DNA of 8,091 nt from Chloroflexota bacterium (GCA_030636125.1 DAOVXM010000094.1:1-8091), one strand, 5' to 3'. Counted from the stretch's first letter, positions 1 to 6,346 are shown. Notes: generated from the letters alone by a model not told the origin. Made by a program: numbers and translations.

Positions 1-2
1 TA

Positions 3-431
3 CCTTTTGCTCTAGATAATTCCCCCACTTGGGAAAGTGGACCCTTATCGAACGTACAAGATATTGCTGATTTTGAGCTGGTGGTGGTGATTACTGAGAG
101 TTCGGATTCAGCTCGTGCATGGATCGAGCAGGTTCAACCCACCCTCGCAGATACACCATTGATCATGGTTGTTAGTGCTCAGGCCGAACCATTGATACGC
201 CCATACTACGAGGGAAGCCCCCAACAGGTAAATGGAATGGTAACTGGGTTGGCTGGCGGTGCTTCTTACGAAAAATCGATGCCTCGCACCAGCCTCGCTC
301 GAAAGTATTGGGATGCTTTTAGTTTTGGCCTCCTGGCAGCCGTGGTGCTTATCGCTTTGGGTGGTGTGGTTGTTGCTGCTTATTCGTCTTTGAGCAAGCG
401 CAATCAAACTGGTGGAGAGCAAGAACCATGA
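3..431 (+). CDS. 3' part of a gene for a protein with a C-terminal membrane anchor, function unknown
   Basis: The reading frame is open from the left edge of the window to a TGA at 429-431, so about 142 C-terminal residues are visible and the true start lies upstream. A GTG at 81 is in frame, but the frame continues before it with protein-like sequence, so I do not treat it as the start. The visible part begins with an alternating beta/alpha pattern (FELVVVITES, then an amphipathic helix, then TPLIMVVSAQAEP), suggesting the end of an alpha/beta domain. After a linker comes one strong hydrophobic helix (roughly LLAAVVLIALGGVVVAAY), a Lys/Arg pair and a short polar tail of about 11 residues. 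The stop overlaps the next start as ATGA, implying translational coupling to the membrane protein that follows. I do not recognise the family. The coding assignment is fairly sure; the function is unknown. Confidence 0.8.
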   Translation, partial: PFALDNSPTWESGPLSNVQDIADFELVVVITESSDSARAWIEQVQPTLADTPLIMVVSAQAEPLIRPYYEGSPQQVNGMVTGLAGGASYEKSMPRTSLARKYWDAFSFGLLAAVVLIALGGVVVAAYSSLSKRNQTGGEQEP

Positions 432-1126
432 GTATAGCCCAGCTTAGCTTACCCGATCTAATTGGTGTGACCTTGGGTTTCATTTTTACTCTGATGGTCT
501 TTAGCTACATATTTGGAGATAATGTCCTCTTTCGTATTGCCATATATATCTTTATTGGTGTCTCAGCTGGTTATGCTGCGGTTGTGGCATTTTATAATGT
601 TATCTGGCCACAGATGTTACAACCCTTAATTTTCGGCGCACAATCTGATCGTTTGTATGTGCTTTTTCCTACTCTGTTAGGCGTCCTCTTGTTGTTTAAG
701 GCCTCTCCCCGCTTGACCCGCGTTGGTAATCCGGCAATTGCTTATTTAGTAGGAGTGGGTGTTGCAACCATGATAGGTGGAGCGGTAGTTGGTACTATTT
801 TTCCCCAGGTGCAAGCTTCGATAAATGTATTTGATGAAGGCGCATATCTTGAGGGTAGTGGCGTACTCGGGCAGCTGTTTAAAGGCAGCGTGATATTAAT
901 TGGCACTCTTGCTACACTAATATATTTTCACTTCGGGGTCCGCCGGAAAGAAGAGCACCCCCCAACCAGACCTCAATGGATTGAATGGATCGCTTGGGTT
1001 GGCCAAATATTTATCGCGATTACATTTGGGGCTGTGTTTGCGGGTGTATACGCTGCAGCCTTGACAGCCTTCATTGAACGATTAAATTTTATTATTGATT
1101 TTCTATTTTCAATTATTCCAGTATAG
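428..1126 (+). CDS. Polytopic membrane protein, unknown function
   Basis: This 232-residue protein is mostly hydrophobic. I count six likely membrane helices, at about residues 8-29, 34-58, 77-92, 102-126, 150-170 and 186-214, plus a possible seventh at the C-terminus (about 219-231). The main soluble loop follows the fifth helix (VRRKEEHPPTRPQ, about 171-183) and is positively charged, consistent with a cytoplasmic position. No transporter signature, catalytic motif or known fold stands out. The ATG lies inside the ATGA overlap with the upstream stop, and a GGAGAG at 414-419 serves as its ribosome binding site. Start and coupling are therefore well supported. Its partner upstream has a single membrane anchor, and a MutL-like ATPase follows 87 bp downstream. 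By context it may be the integral membrane component of a complex, but that is inference only. Confidence 0.85.
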   Translation: MSIAQLSLPDLIGVTLGFIFTLMVFSYIFGDNVLFRIAIYIFIGVSAGYAAVVAFYNVIWPQMLQPLIFGAQSDRLYVLFPTLLGVLLLFKASPRLTRVGNPAIAYLVGVGVATMIGGAVVGTIFPQVQASINVFDEGAYLEGSGVLGQLFKGSVILIGTLATLIYFHFGVRRKEEHPPTRPQWIEWIAWVGQIFIAITFGAVFAGVYAAALTAFIERLNFIIDFLFSIIPV

Positions 1127-1213
1127 ATTATTTGATTACGAAATGAACCGAAATTGCCGAGTCGTTAGATAAATTTATAAAACAAATTATTTGCAGTCAC
1201 CAATAATAACCAC
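1127..1213 (+). promoter_or_regulatory. Intergenic gap with candidate promoter for the mutL-like gene
   Basis: This AT-rich 87-bp gap separates the membrane-protein gene from the MutL-like gene and contains no clear terminator. TTGCCG at 1154-1159 and TATAAA at 1176-1181 are 16 bp apart and form a plausible sigma-70-type promoter, with transcription expected to start near 1188. A second possibility is AATAAT at 1202-1207, six bases before the ATG, which would give a leaderless transcript. No Shine-Dalgarno sequence is visible before the ATG at 1214. Read-through from the upstream genes is equally possible. Both promoter matches are weak and AT-rich DNA produces such matches by chance. Confidence 0.35.
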
Positions 1214-1885
1214 ATGCCTACCTCGTTGATAGATGCTGATTCATTGTTAGCCATAGATATTGGTAGTGTTACTACGCGTGCTGTTCTATTCGATGTTGTA
1301 GATGGTCGTTACAGGTTTTTAGCCTCTGGTTCAGCAGCATCAACTGCAAATGCCCCATTTAACGATATAGGTGAAGGCATTCGTAACGCATTGGATCGGC
1401 TGCATGCCGTCACTGGACGGAAATTTGTAGGAGGTGATGAGCGATTAATCATCCCCAGTCGGTCGGATGGGGCTGGTGTTGATACTGTTGCGGCGACTAT
1501 GTCAGCAGGGCCCTCGATCAAGGTTGTATTAGTGGGTTTATTAGATGATGTTTCCCTGGATAGTGTAAAGCATCTGGCTAGTACAACCTATTCACAAGTT
1601 GTTGAAACCTTTAGCCTTAATGACCACCGATCCTTAGAAGCACGCATTGATACCTTCTTGCGTATCCAGCCGGATTTAATCTTGGTTGCAGGTGGCACAA
1701 ATGGCGGTGCGTCTCAATCAGTATTAAAGCTTATAGATGTTATTGGTCTGGCGAGCTATTTATCGCCCCAGGAGAAGCGTCCTGAAGTTCTCTACGTTGG
1801 TAACCAGGCACTAGTCAAGGAGGTGAAGGGTTCTCTAGGAAAGATTGCTCCTCTCCATATCGCTTCCAATGTACGCCCTACCTGA
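1214..1885 (+). CDS. N-terminal half of MutL/GlmL-type ASKHA ATPase
   Basis: The 223 residues before the TGA carry the first lobe of an actin/Hsp70/sugar-kinase-like ATPase. The phosphate-1 loop is AIDIGSVTTRAVLFD (residues 13-27), with Asp15, Gly17 and Ser18/Thr20 in the expected positions. A second glycine-rich strand-turn, DLILVAGGTNGGAS (about 154-167), resembles the nucleotide-contacting region of this family. MutL/GlmL proteins are named for their genetic association with B12-dependent glutamate mutase, where a reactivating or chaperone role has been proposed. No mutase or cobalamin-binding gene is present here, so the name does not fix the role. The ATG at 1214 has no Shine-Dalgarno sequence, but the conserved loop starts 13 residues in, which is right for the family. 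If translated only to the TGA, the product would lack the second lobe and probably not hydrolyse ATP. Confidence 0.75.
   Translation: MPTSLIDADSLLAIDIGSVTTRAVLFDVVDGRYRFLASGSAASTANAPFNDIGEGIRNALDRLHAVTGRKFVGGDERLIIPSRSDGAGVDTVAATMSAGPSIKVVLVGLLDDVSLDSVKHLASTTYSQVVETFSLNDHRSLEARIDTFLRIQPDLILVAGGTNGGASQSVLKLIDVIGLASYLSPQEKRPEVLYVGNQALVKEVKGSLGKIAPLHIASNVRPT
1883..1885 (+). other. In-frame TGA that splits the mutL-like gene
   Basis: The codon lies in the context NVRPT-stop-DVEQL, with protein-like coding sequence on both sides in the same frame. I looked just downstream for a bacterial SECIS-type hairpin. The only inverted repeat is GTTG-AG-CAAC, whose two-base loop is too tight for a SECIS element. 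Selenocysteine insertion is therefore not supported. A point mutation or sequencing error is the simplest reading. Confidence 0.7.
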
Positions 1886-2968
1886 GATGTTGAGCAACTC
1901 GATGCAGCCCAGGTAAAGCTGGCAAATATCACCCGTTCGATTCGGAGCCGCCAGATTACAGGTATTAAGGAATTAAACTCATGGGCTAAGGGGGGATTAT
2001 TGCCCACGGCAACTGCCTTTGGTCGTGTTATTCGATTCCTCAGTAAGGTTTACGATTCAGATAAGGGCGTATTAGGCATTGATTTGGGCGCTTCTGCTAT
2101 AACGATAGCAGCGGCTTATTCAGGAGAATTAGTACAAAGCGTATCCCCGCAACTAGGTCTTGGAAAGGGGTTAGCTACATTATTAGATCACTGTTCTTTG
2201 GGTGATATTCTCCGCTGGCTGCATCTCGAAATCCCCAAGGATTACGTACGTCAATATCTATACAATAAGTCACTCTATCCAGGAAGTCTACCGGCCACAC
2301 CTGAAGATTTGGCTATAGAACAGGCACTTGCTAGGCAGGTAATGCAGCTATCTTTGAAACAAATTATGGATAGACTTCCTGAAAATGAGAAAAGATACAG
2401 AAATGGCTTATTACCTTGGTTTGAGCCTATTGTCGCCTCTGGGAGCGTGTTTACGCGCGCTCCGAACCTGGCGCAAAGCTTACTCACATTATTGGATGGT
2501 TTACAACCCACGGGCGTGACTACTGTGGTCTTGGACCAACATCACCTATCACCACCATTGGGGGTTGCCGCTGCGGTAAACCCAATCCTGGCGGTACAGG
2601 TCTTGGAATCGAGCACTTTTCTCAATATGGCTACCGTAATCTCACCTATTGGGGATGCCAGACCAGGTACACCGGTTTTACGTGTGCGGATGGTTCATGA
2701 GAACGGAAGCGAGACAAGCGTGGAAATTAAGCAAGGAAGCTTAGATGTATTGCAGTTGCCAGTAGGCCAATCTGCCCAAGTGCATCTGCAACCATTGCAT
2801 CGTTATGATGTTGGGATGGGAGGTCCCGGGCGAGGGGGGCGCTTACAGGTAGTTGGTGGTGCTCTTGGTGTGGTGATCGATGCGCGTGGCCGACCTTTAC
2901 GTTTGGATAGTAACCCTGCTCGCAGGCGTGAACTGATGAATAAATGGCGTACTGTATTAGGATGTTGA
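1886..2968 (+). CDS. C-terminal half of MutL/GlmL-type ASKHA ATPase
   Basis: The frame after the TGA runs 360 codons to a TGA at 2966-2968. If it is translated separately, the best initiation site is TTG at 2000, preceded by a purine run AAGGGGGG (1988-1995) that resembles a ribosome binding site four bases away; this would give 322 residues. The second phosphate-type loop, GVLGIDLGASAITIAAAY (about residues 285-302 of the read-through protein), aligns in kind with the DIGGATTD loop of GlmL proteins but lacks the second Gly and the Asp. A glycine-rich stretch GGPGRGG (about 536-542) and VVIDARGRPLRL near the C-terminus complete the domain. Most ORF-callers would report this as a separate MutL-like gene. 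I favour a fragment of one interrupted gene over an independent gene. Confidence 0.7.
   Translation, partial: DVEQLDAAQVKLANITRSIRSRQITGIKELNSWAKGGLLPTATAFGRVIRFLSKVYDSDKGVLGIDLGASAITIAAAYSGELVQSVSPQLGLGKGLATLLDHCSLGDILRWLHLEIPKDYVRQYLYNKSLYPGSLPATPEDLAIEQALARQVMQLSLKQIMDRLPENEKRYRNGLLPWFEPIVASGSVFTRAPNLAQSLLTLLDGLQPTGVTTVVLDQHHLSPPLGVAAAVNPILAVQVLESSTFLNMATVISPIGDARPGTPVLRVRMVHENGSETSVEIKQGSLDVLQLPVGQSAQVHLQPLHRYDVGMGGPGRGGRLQVVGGALGVVIDARGRPLRLDSNPARRRELMNKWRTVLGC
1988..2002 (+). promoter_or_regulatory. Possible internal ribosome binding site before TTG 2000
   Basis: AAGGGGGG at 1988-1995 lies four bases before an in-frame TTG at 2000-2002. It could allow reinitiation about 115 bases after the premature TGA. 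The run also encodes the Ala-Lys-Gly-Gly residues of a normal coding stretch, so it may be coincidental. Confidence 0.25.
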
Positions 2969-3014
2969 ATAAGTTGGTTTGGCATCTATCTTGCACCTTT
3001 GGAGATGTTGGTGT

Positions 3015-4070
3015 ATGTTAGCCTCTATTACGCATATCCTTCCACTAACCACGATTCGCCGGGAACGGTTTTTACCTGTGTCCGGACGTCTTTTAGTACG
3101 AAAAGGCCAAAAGGTGAGCACAACGGATATTGTGGGGGAGGCTAGATTAAATTCAGAGCATCTTTTGTTGGATTTAGTGCGTGGTCTAGGTTTACCTGCC
3201 CAAAAAGCTGACCGGTACCTTCAATGCAAAGCAGGTAATCGTGTATTGCAGGATGACGTGTTGGCTGGACCAGTTGGCCTGACAAAACGTGTCGTGCGCG
3301 CACCGCGCAGTGGTAGGGTAATCCTTGCAGGTGATGGACAGGTGTTGCTGGAGTTGGAAAGTCCTCCCATGGAATTGAAAGCCGGACTTCCTGGAATGGT
3401 GATAGATTTGCTTGAAGATCGTGGTGTAGTTATTGAGACAACTGGGGCTCTGATCCAGGGAGTGTGGGGTAATGGTTGTATCGATTATGGACTGATGTTT
3501 GCTCTGGCGCGCTCGCCGGATGATATTCTCACCACTGACCGTTTGGATGTCAGCTTGCGCGGGTCTATAGTAATGGGTGGTTTTTGCGGTGATGCAGATG
3601 TGTTAAAAACAGCTGTCAGTTTGCCACTCCGTGGGTTGATCCTGGCAAGTATGGATCCATCGCTTGTGCCGGTCGCTGCCGGCATGAACTTCCCTATTAT
3701 TGTTATTGAGGGATTTGGGCATCTGCCCATGAATTCTGCGGCCTACAAGTTGTTGTCAACTAACGATCAACGAGATGTATCTCTTAATGCTGAGCAATGG
3801 GATCGTTTTACCGGCACCCGTCCGGAGATAATAATCCCGTTACCCGCACCGGGAGAACCGGCACTCCCTCCAGATGCGGATATGTTTACAGCCGGCCAAC
3901 AGGTGCGTATGGTGCAAGCTCCTCATAAGAGTAAAATTGGCACAATTATTGAAATACGAGCTGGTATGACAGTTCTTCCAAGTGGATTACAGGCACCAAC
4001 TGCCGAAATTCGGTTAGAGAGTGGCGAAAATACTATATTACCATTGGCAAATCTTGAGGTTTTAGAGTAA
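3015..4070 (+). CDS. Protein with barrel-sandwich-like and KOW-like segments, unknown function
   Basis: I choose the ATG at 3015 (351 residues) over the in-frame TTG at 2979. GGAG at 3001-3004 precedes the ATG, and the twelve extra residues (Trp- and Cys-rich) do not look conserved. The protein has no obvious membrane segment. Residues 20-43 (PVSGRLLVRKGQKVSTTDIV) and 92-114 (VVRAPRSGRVILAGDGQVLL) look like two halves of a barrel-sandwich fold, as in biotinyl/lipoyl, RnfC and membrane-fusion proteins. No modifiable Met-Lys-Met lysine is present. A central alpha/beta region (about 155-240) includes LRGLILASMDPSLVPVAAG and FPIIVIEGFG. After a Pro-rich linker (277-286), residues 292-350 resemble an SH3/KOW fold (GQQVRMVQAPHKSKIGTIIE). 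It follows the MutL-like gene by 46 bp in the same direction, so co-expression is likely. A role as a soluble adaptor is inference. Confidence 0.85.
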   Translation: MLASITHILPLTTIRRERFLPVSGRLLVRKGQKVSTTDIVGEARLNSEHLLLDLVRGLGLPAQKADRYLQCKAGNRVLQDDVLAGPVGLTKRVVRAPRSGRVILAGDGQVLLELESPPMELKAGLPGMVIDLLEDRGVVIETTGALIQGVWGNGCIDYGLMFALARSPDDILTTDRLDVSLRGSIVMGGFCGDADVLKTAVSLPLRGLILASMDPSLVPVAAGMNFPIIVIEGFGHLPMNSAAYKLLSTNDQRDVSLNAEQWDRFTGTRPEIIIPLPAPGEPALPPDADMFTAGQQVRMVQAPHKSKIGTIIEIRAGMTVLPSGLQAPTAEIRLESGENTILPLANLEVLE

Positions 4071-4103
4071 ACTCATAGATATTTTTGAAGGCGAGGTTTC
4101 ATC

Positions 4104-4120
4104 AGGAGGAGAGTGCAATG
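4104..4120 (+). promoter_or_regulatory. Strong Shine-Dalgarno deciding the start at 4118
   Basis: AGGAGGAG at 4104-4111 lies six bases before the ATG at 4118. It fixes this start over the TTG at 4085, whose translation would run through the ribosome binding site itself. It is the best Shine-Dalgarno sequence in the window and suggests high translation of the last gene of the cluster. Confidence 0.85.
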
Positions 4121-4714
4121 TCGATTGATGATTTCGAAGAATTTGATGATATGGATATGGACATGGATTCTGATTCGGGAGGCATGGATTTCGATCTGGA
4201 CGAGGATTCACCTCCCGAAGAGTCCGGCAATCGCACATTTATCATTGTTGCGGGTATTCTCGGTGCGATAACTGTTTTGGCGTTGGTATGTATCGCCGCG
4301 TATGCATTTGTGGTTTTGCCCCGCCAACGTGCTCAAAATGAAGCGCGGGATGCTGAGACAATTGCCCAAAATACGCAAGTGGCGTTGGCTATTACACAGA
4401 CCTACGCCGCAAAAGCTATCGAGCCAACATCAACCGTAACCCCTATACCACCCACGAGCACACTTACCAGTTCGCCAACTCCAGTTGTTGCTGTGCCAAC
4501 AATTACATCTGCAGCTCTTGGAGACCCACGTACAGCCACCGTATCAGCGTTATTAACTCAGGCTGCCATTGTCACCCGAACTGTGATTCCTACGAGCACC
4601 GCATTACCTTCCACAGGCTTTGTCGAGGATGTCGGTGTTCCAGGTCTGCTTGGTATGGCAGCTTTATTAATTGCTGTGATATTCCTGGCTAGACGCTTGC
4701 GAACGGCGAGTTGA
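4118..4714 (+). CDS. Acidic, Pro/Thr-rich two-helix membrane protein with an LPSTG motif
   Basis: The 198-residue product has five zones. Residues 1-38 are extremely acidic (17 Asp/Glu, no Lys/Arg) with a short Asp-Met repeat (DDMDMDMD). Residues 40-66 form a membrane helix. Residues 72-100 look helical and polar. Residues 103-160 are a Thr/Ser/Pro-rich, probably extended and possibly glycosylated stalk (EPTSTVTPIPPTSTLTSSP). LPSTG lies at 163-167, followed by a second hydrophobic helix (173-191) and a basic tail ARRLRTAS. The last three elements have the order of a sortase sorting signal, although the N-terminus carries no cleavable signal peptide but an internal helix behind an acidic cytoplasmic segment. 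LPxTG-like tails of this type recur in Anaerolineae proteins as I know them. The gene starts 47 bp after the KOW-like gene and ends just before a terminator. Sortase attachment is inferred; a plain two-helix protein is the alternative. Confidence 0.85.
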   Translation: MSIDDFEEFDDMDMDMDSDSGGMDFDLDEDSPPEESGNRTFIIVAGILGAITVLALVCIAAYAFVVLPRQRAQNEARDAETIAQNTQVALAITQTYAAKAIEPTSTVTPIPPTSTLTSSPTPVVAVPTITSAALGDPRTATVSALLTQAAIVTRTVIPTSTALPSTGFVEDVGVPGLLGMAALLIAVIFLARRLRTAS

Positions 4715-4726
4715 TCCATAAATCAC

Positions 4727-4763
4727 AAAGGCGGAGAGAGCTCAAAAAGCCTCCTCCGCCTTT
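4727..4763. terminator. Bidirectional rho-independent-type terminator between convergent genes
   Basis: AAAGGCGGAG (4727-4736) is perfectly complementary to CTCCGCCTTT (4754-4763). GAG (4738-4740) can extend the stem against CTC (4751-4753) around a bulged A, leaving a loop of ten bases. The A-run on the left and T-run on the right make it work in both directions. It sits 12 bp after the plus-strand cluster and 21 bp from the end of the minus-strand phosphohexomutase gene. Confidence 0.85.
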
Positions 4764-4784
4764 ATCAAATCCGCGTTCTTTGAT

Positions 4785-6245
4785 CTATGTGACGCTTGCC
4801 GCTACTTGTTCACCGTAGCCGATCATTTCCTTGACCATATCTTGGTTGCGACCCTCAGCGTAAACTCTGAGGACGGGCTCGGTTCCAGAGGGGCGAATTA
4901 AAAGCCAGGAATCATCAGCTAATATATACTTCACTCCATCCACAGTTGAAATTTGAGCTACTTTTTCGTTAGCGATACTTGCCGGGGCGTTGTCAAGCAG
5001 GTATTGTTTCATACGATTCCTGGCAACTGGTTGTGTTAGACGCAGGTCATTACGTTGGTAGACTGCTGGCCCAACTCGCTGGAGCAGATCTTCCACCAGT
5101 TCGAATAATGAGCGCCCGGAGGTAGCCATAATTTCAATAAGTAATAGACCCATCAAAACCCCATCGCCTTCGGGAATATGTCCTTTGAAAGATATGCCTC
5201 CCGATTCTTCCCCGCCGATGAGCACATCCTCTTTAAGCATATAATCTGCGATGTAGTTGAATCCAACAGGTGTTTCATATATCGGTAAATTGAACTGTTC
5301 CGCTAGCCTATCGATCATACGAGTCGTTGAGACGGTTCGCACGATCGGGCCACTCCAGCGACGCTTTTCTACCAAATGACAAAGTGCCAAAGCCATGATT
5401 TTGTGTGGGTCAATAAAATTTCCGCGCTCATCCATAGCGCCAATACGATCTGCGTCGCCATCAGTTGCCAATCCGAAATTTCCCATATGGGTGCTGATGG
5501 CTCCTGCCAGAGCTCCTAGATATTTGCCAATAGGTTCTGGGTGGACACCACCGAAACCCGGATTCATCTCACCACGGATTTCTCGCACTTCACACCCTGT
5601 TCCTTGCAGAACACTTTTTATTACACCCCGACCTGATCCATACATAGAATCTACAACTAAACGCTGTGGATTTTCGGCAATTGCGTCGAAATCGATTAAT
5701 GTACGCAAATGGTTGAAATAATCAGGGAGCGGATTAAAGCGACGAATCAAGCCTAGTCTACGAGCCTGTTCGAAATCCATCAGGTTAGGACCGCGTGCCC
5801 TTTCCTCGTTGTCGTTCAAGTATACTTCCACGCGTCGACATTGTTCTCGTTGTGCCGATCCGCCATAGGCTGCCTTGAGTTTTATCCCGTTATAACGTGG
5901 AGCGTTATGCGATGCAGTGATCATGATCGCGCCGCGAGCAACCAAGTGAGTGACATTGTAAGAAATGGCTGGTGTTGGAGCGTCAGCCTGAGCCAAGTGA
6001 ACGGTATATCCGTTAGCTGCGAGCACTCGAGCAACATCAGTTGCATAACGGTCTGAGAGAAAACGGGTGTCAAAGCCGACCACCATCTCACGATTGTCTG
6101 AGTCTCCACTCGAGGCGACATCATTGTCCCATGAACCTGTATTTACAGCGTCCGCTATGGCCTGTGTCACCATTCGGAGGTTGTGAAAGGTGAACGTGTC
6201 TGATATTACAGCACGCCAGCCATCCGTACCAAAATGAATTGGCAT
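4785..6245 (-). CDS. Phosphohexomutase (phosphoglucomutase/phosphomannomutase family)
   Basis: The 486-residue protein belongs to the alpha-D-phosphohexomutase family, cytoplasmic Mg-dependent enzymes that shift phosphate between the 1- and 6-positions of hexose phosphates through a phosphoserine. All four active-site loops are present: TASHNAP (residues 110-116, catalytic Ser112), the metal loop DGDADR (262-267), the sugar-specificity loop GGEESGG (344-350) and the phosphate-binding loop RPSGTEP (451-457). The N-terminus MPIHFGTDGWRAV is typical of the family. The GEESGG form suits phosphoglucomutase or phosphomannomutase activity rather than GlmM, but substrate cannot be settled from motifs, so I give no symbol. 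The start is supported by AAGGAG (plus-strand 6253-6258) seven bases upstream of ATG. It is a single-gene unit convergent with the MutL cluster and divergent from the CNBD gene, and probably supplies sugar-1-phosphates for glycogen or cell-surface polysaccharides. Confidence 0.95.
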   Translation of the reverse strand: MPIHFGTDGWRAVISDTFTFHNLRMVTQAIADAVNTGSWDNDVASSGDSDNREMVVGFDTRFLSDRYATDVARVLAANGYTVHLAQADAPTPAISYNVTHLVARGAIMITASHNAPRYNGIKLKAAYGGSAQREQCRRVEVYLNDNEERARGPNLMDFEQARRLGLIRRFNPLPDYFNHLRTLIDFDAIAENPQRLVVDSMYGSGRGVIKSVLQGTGCEVREIRGEMNPGFGGVHPEPIGKYLGALAGAISTHMGNFGLATDGDADRIGAMDERGNFIDPHKIMALALCHLVEKRRWSGPIVRTVSTTRMIDRLAEQFNLPIYETPVGFNYIADYMLKEDVLIGGEESGGISFKGHIPEGDGVLMGLLLIEIMATSGRSLFELVEDLLQRVGPAVYQRNDLRLTQPVARNRMKQYLLDNAPASIANEKVAQISTVDGVKYILADDSWLLIRPSGTEPVLRVYAEGRNQDMVKEMIGYGEQVAASVT

Positions 6246-6275
6246 AATTCGTCTCCTTAGAAAATATCGGATTTG

Positions 6276-6304
6276 ATTTTATCACTTCTTATCTAGAATA
6301 TAAA
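6276..6304 (-). promoter_or_regulatory. Candidate promoter of the phosphohexomutase gene
   Basis: Read on the minus strand, TTTATA (6299-6304) lies 17 bp before TAAAAT (6276-6281). The latter is preceded by TGA, matching an extended -10 (TGN-TAAAAT). Transcription would begin near position 6269, leaving a short leader that contains the AAGGAG ribosome binding site. The spacing and the extended -10 make this a reasonable sigma-70-type promoter. Confidence 0.55.
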
Positions 6305-6346
6305 GCTGTAGTAAACTTCCCGCGATGGCCCTATTATTGCACCTGC

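Larger units (their letters stand above)
1214..2968 (+). pseudogene. mutL/glmL-family ATPase gene interrupted by an in-frame TGA
   Basis: The two open frames at 1214-1885 and 1886-2968 lie in the same reading frame and are separated only by a TGA at 1883-1885. Read through, the product is 584 residues, a plausible full length for a MutL/GlmL family protein with two ASKHA phosphate-type loops (about residues 13-27 and 288-294). The residues after the stop, DVEQLDAAQVKLANITRSIR, continue a helical segment with no loss of protein character. This argues for a single nonsense substitution, or a base-calling error, rather than a frameshift or two separate genes. TTA to TGA is one possible single change. 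Neighbouring genes use TGA as a normal stop, so reassignment is unlikely. Whether the gene is truly broken cannot be decided from the sequence alone. Confidence 0.7.

Noticed and set aside
108..422. 104-codon open frame on the minus strand
   Set aside because: It lies antisense within the partial membrane-anchored protein gene, has no ribosome binding site, and its translation is not domain-like.
1883..1930. Selenocysteine insertion at the TGA
   Set aside because: The only inverted repeat downstream (GTTG-AG-CAAC) has a two-base loop and does not resemble a bacterial SECIS element. MutL proteins are not known selenoproteins.
2727..2996. Overlapping minus-strand frames of 89 and 60 codons
   Set aside because: Both are antisense to the C-terminal end of the MutL-like gene, whose Gly/Arg-rich sequence gives Pro/His-rich shadow frames. 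Neither shows a start signal or recognisable protein.
2979..3014. TTG at 2979 as the start of the barrel-sandwich/KOW-like protein
   Set aside because: The twelve extra residues are Trp/Cys-rich, the TTG has no ribosome binding site, and the ATG at 3015 has GGAG upstream.
5395..6056. Plus-strand open frames of 108 and 71 codons, and a minus-strand frame of 67 codons at 5921-6124
   Set aside because: All lie within the phosphohexomutase gene, which has every catalytic loop intact. These are shadow frames.
4785..6245. GlmM (phosphoglucosamine mutase) call
   Set aside because: The sugar loop reads GEESGG, whereas GlmM proteins typically have GGExSGH. The wider phosphohexomutase call is safer.
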